From Deltaproteobacteria bacterium (GTDB lineage: Bacteria > Myxococcota_A > UBA9160 > SZUA-336): a stretch of DNA of 5,719 bases. Below, one piece after another: positions 5,168 to 5,719 of the stretch. The stretch's first letter is position 1. Each line of letters opens with the position of its first letter. The notes under the pieces are model-generated. The model ran no database searches. It was not told the DNA's origin and worked only from the letters and a program-made list of their open reading frames with translations. The stretch spans positions 1 through 5,719 of the forward strand of contig DAOUZG010000133.1 in NCBI GenBank assembly GCA_030665705.1, read 5' to 3'. Both the position numbers and the translations under genes were made by a program.

Positions 5168-5719
5168 CTATCGGAGCACCAGAGGGTGGGCTTGAGCATC
5201 GTTATCACGTGTCGTCGCCGGAAAGTCGCTCTGGGCGGGGACCGAACTCCTCATCGGTGCTTGCTTTTTTCGTGCCCCCCTCAGCAGCACTCCATCAGCA
5301 ACCTTCGTCCGGTGCCGTCTAGTGCCGTCTGGTGACGCCGAAAGAGCATCCGCGTAGCCCCGTGTCTCAGTGGGCATGAAGTGTCCGTAGCAGTCGAGGA
5401 GCAGCTTTGCACTGGACCACCCGCCCTGCTCCTGAATCCACTTGAGGTTGCTTCCTCGCGCCATGTGCAGCGACGCGAAGGTATGTCGAAGCGTGTGAGG
5501 CGTGACCCTGCGACTTCGGCCGAGGGCTCTCCGAACGATTCGCTCGAACACGCGGGAACGGAAGTTGCGAGGGTCAATGAAGCCTCCGGCCTCATTGGGG
5601 AAGACAAGGGCATCGTCAGGGAAGAGATCCGGGCGAATCGCCGCGAGAGCCGTCGCCAGGCGGCTTGACAGCTCCACGATCCGCTCGTGCCCAGTCTTCG
5701 TTGGGCCCAAATGCTGTCC
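5168..5719 (-). CDS. Tyrosine recombinase/integrase, C-terminal catalytic part (N-terminus beyond the window)
   Basis: A site-specific DNA recombinase of the phage-integrase family that cuts and joins attachment sites through a tyrosine. The frame is open to the right edge, giving 183 visible residues; the true start is outside, and a TTG at 5710 is simply an internal codon. Visible catalytic residues, numbered from the right edge, are the beta-hairpin Lys8 in TKTG, His75 and Arg78 in HTLRH, Trp101 in GGWSS in place of the more common His, and the nucleophile Tyr111 in CYGHFMP. The first catalytic arginine should lie beyond the window. After Tyr111 there are 72 residues, a long tail that is basic and low in family likeness and holds a decamer repeat and an A6 run. 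No tRNA gene or clear attachment site is visible, so which side the mobile element lies on is not known. Confidence 0.93.
   Translation of the reverse strand, partial: GQHLGPTKTGHERIVELSSRLATALAAIRPDLFPDDALVFPNEAGGFIDPRNFRSRVFERIVRRALGRSRRVTPHTLRHTFASLHMARGSNLKWIQEQGGWSSAKLLLDCYGHFMPTETRGYADALSASPDGTRRHRTKVADGVLLRGARKKQAPMRSSVPAQSDFPATTRDNDAQAHPLVLR
5241..5282 (-). promoter_or_regulatory. Candidate -1 ribosomal frameshift signal in the integrase tail
   Basis: On the minus strand, A_AAA_AAG (5270-5264) lies in exactly the phase needed for -1 slippage, since the zero-frame codons are CGA AAA AAG. It is preceded by GAGGGG (5282-5277), which resembles a ribosome site. It is followed after 5 bases by a 5-bp stem, ACCGA (5258-5254) with TCGGT (5245-5241), and an 8-base loop. 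A shifted ribosome would add 19 residues and stop at a TGA near 5205, instead of the 31 zero-frame residues that follow the two lysines. All parts are seen in the sequence; use in the cell is inference, and such heptamers also occur by chance. Confidence 0.25.
5311..5334. repeat. Tandem decamer repeat in the integrase 3' end
   Basis: GGTGCCGTCT (5311-5320) is followed directly by AGTGCCGTCT (5321-5330) and then GGTG, giving two near-identical copies plus a partial third. It lies in the part of the integrase gene after the catalytic tyrosine and encodes GTRRHRT. It may be a recent slippage duplication. Confidence 0.8.

Noticed and set aside
4681..5208. A 175-codon minus-strand frame over the PilZ gene
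   Set aside because: It is an alternative frame of the PilZ gene, which has both cyclic-di-GMP motifs and a ribosome site.
5148..5400. tRNA gene or attachment site beside the integrase
   Set aside because: I found no tRNA-like cloverleaf and no repeat elsewhere in the window that matches sequence near the integrase end.
5708..5710. TTG at 5710 as the integrase start
   Set aside because: The frame stays open to the right edge and the visible part starts in the middle of the catalytic domain, so the true start lies outside the window.

Overview
This is a GC-rich bacterial window with six complete or partial genes of ordinary enzyme or regulatory type, plus one small orphan lipoprotein. There is no RNA gene, CRISPR array or insertion sequence that I can see. 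The base composition, strong Shine-Dalgarno sites, a lipoprotein signal and a PilZ (cyclic-di-GMP) protein suggest a free-living, high-GC, probably Gram-negative environmental bacterium. The species cannot be named from the sequence.

Layout. (1) Positions 1-1095, minus strand: the first 365 residues of an amidase-signature hydrolase, whose C-terminus runs off the left edge. (2) 1096-1232: a divergent intergenic region with a plausible promoter and an imperfect inverted repeat that could be an operator. (3) 1233-2936, plus strand: a full-length acyl-CoA synthetase of the AMP-forming ANL superfamily. (4) 3055-3339, plus strand: a 94-residue predicted lipoprotein of unknown function. (5) Convergent to it and overlapping at a shared CTAG, a minus-strand pair: a crotonase-fold protein (3916-4569) followed 16 bases later by a 187-residue protein (3336-3899). 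The latter resembles the stand-alone form of a domain I associate with GMC/cholesterol-oxidase-type proteins. (6) 4743-5147, minus strand: a single-domain PilZ protein. (7) 5168-5719, minus strand: the catalytic C-terminal part of a tyrosine recombinase (integrase), whose N-terminus lies beyond the right edge.

How they may work together. The CoA ligase, the crotonase and the GMC-associated domain suggest catabolism of a carboxylic acid, lipid or steroid-like compound through CoA thioesters. The amidase could release an acid from an amide for the ligase. This is inference from neighbourhood only. The integrase and the PilZ gene 20 bases downstream of it look like a separate unit, perhaps marking the edge of an integrated element.

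The points most worth checking are these. All six visible stop codons are TAG. The crotonase lacks both classical hydratase glutamates and is short at its C-terminus. The long integrase tail contains an in-phase A_AAA_AAG slippery heptamer followed by a small stem-loop, which could support a programmed -1 frameshift. I did not find a convincing new multi-gene system.
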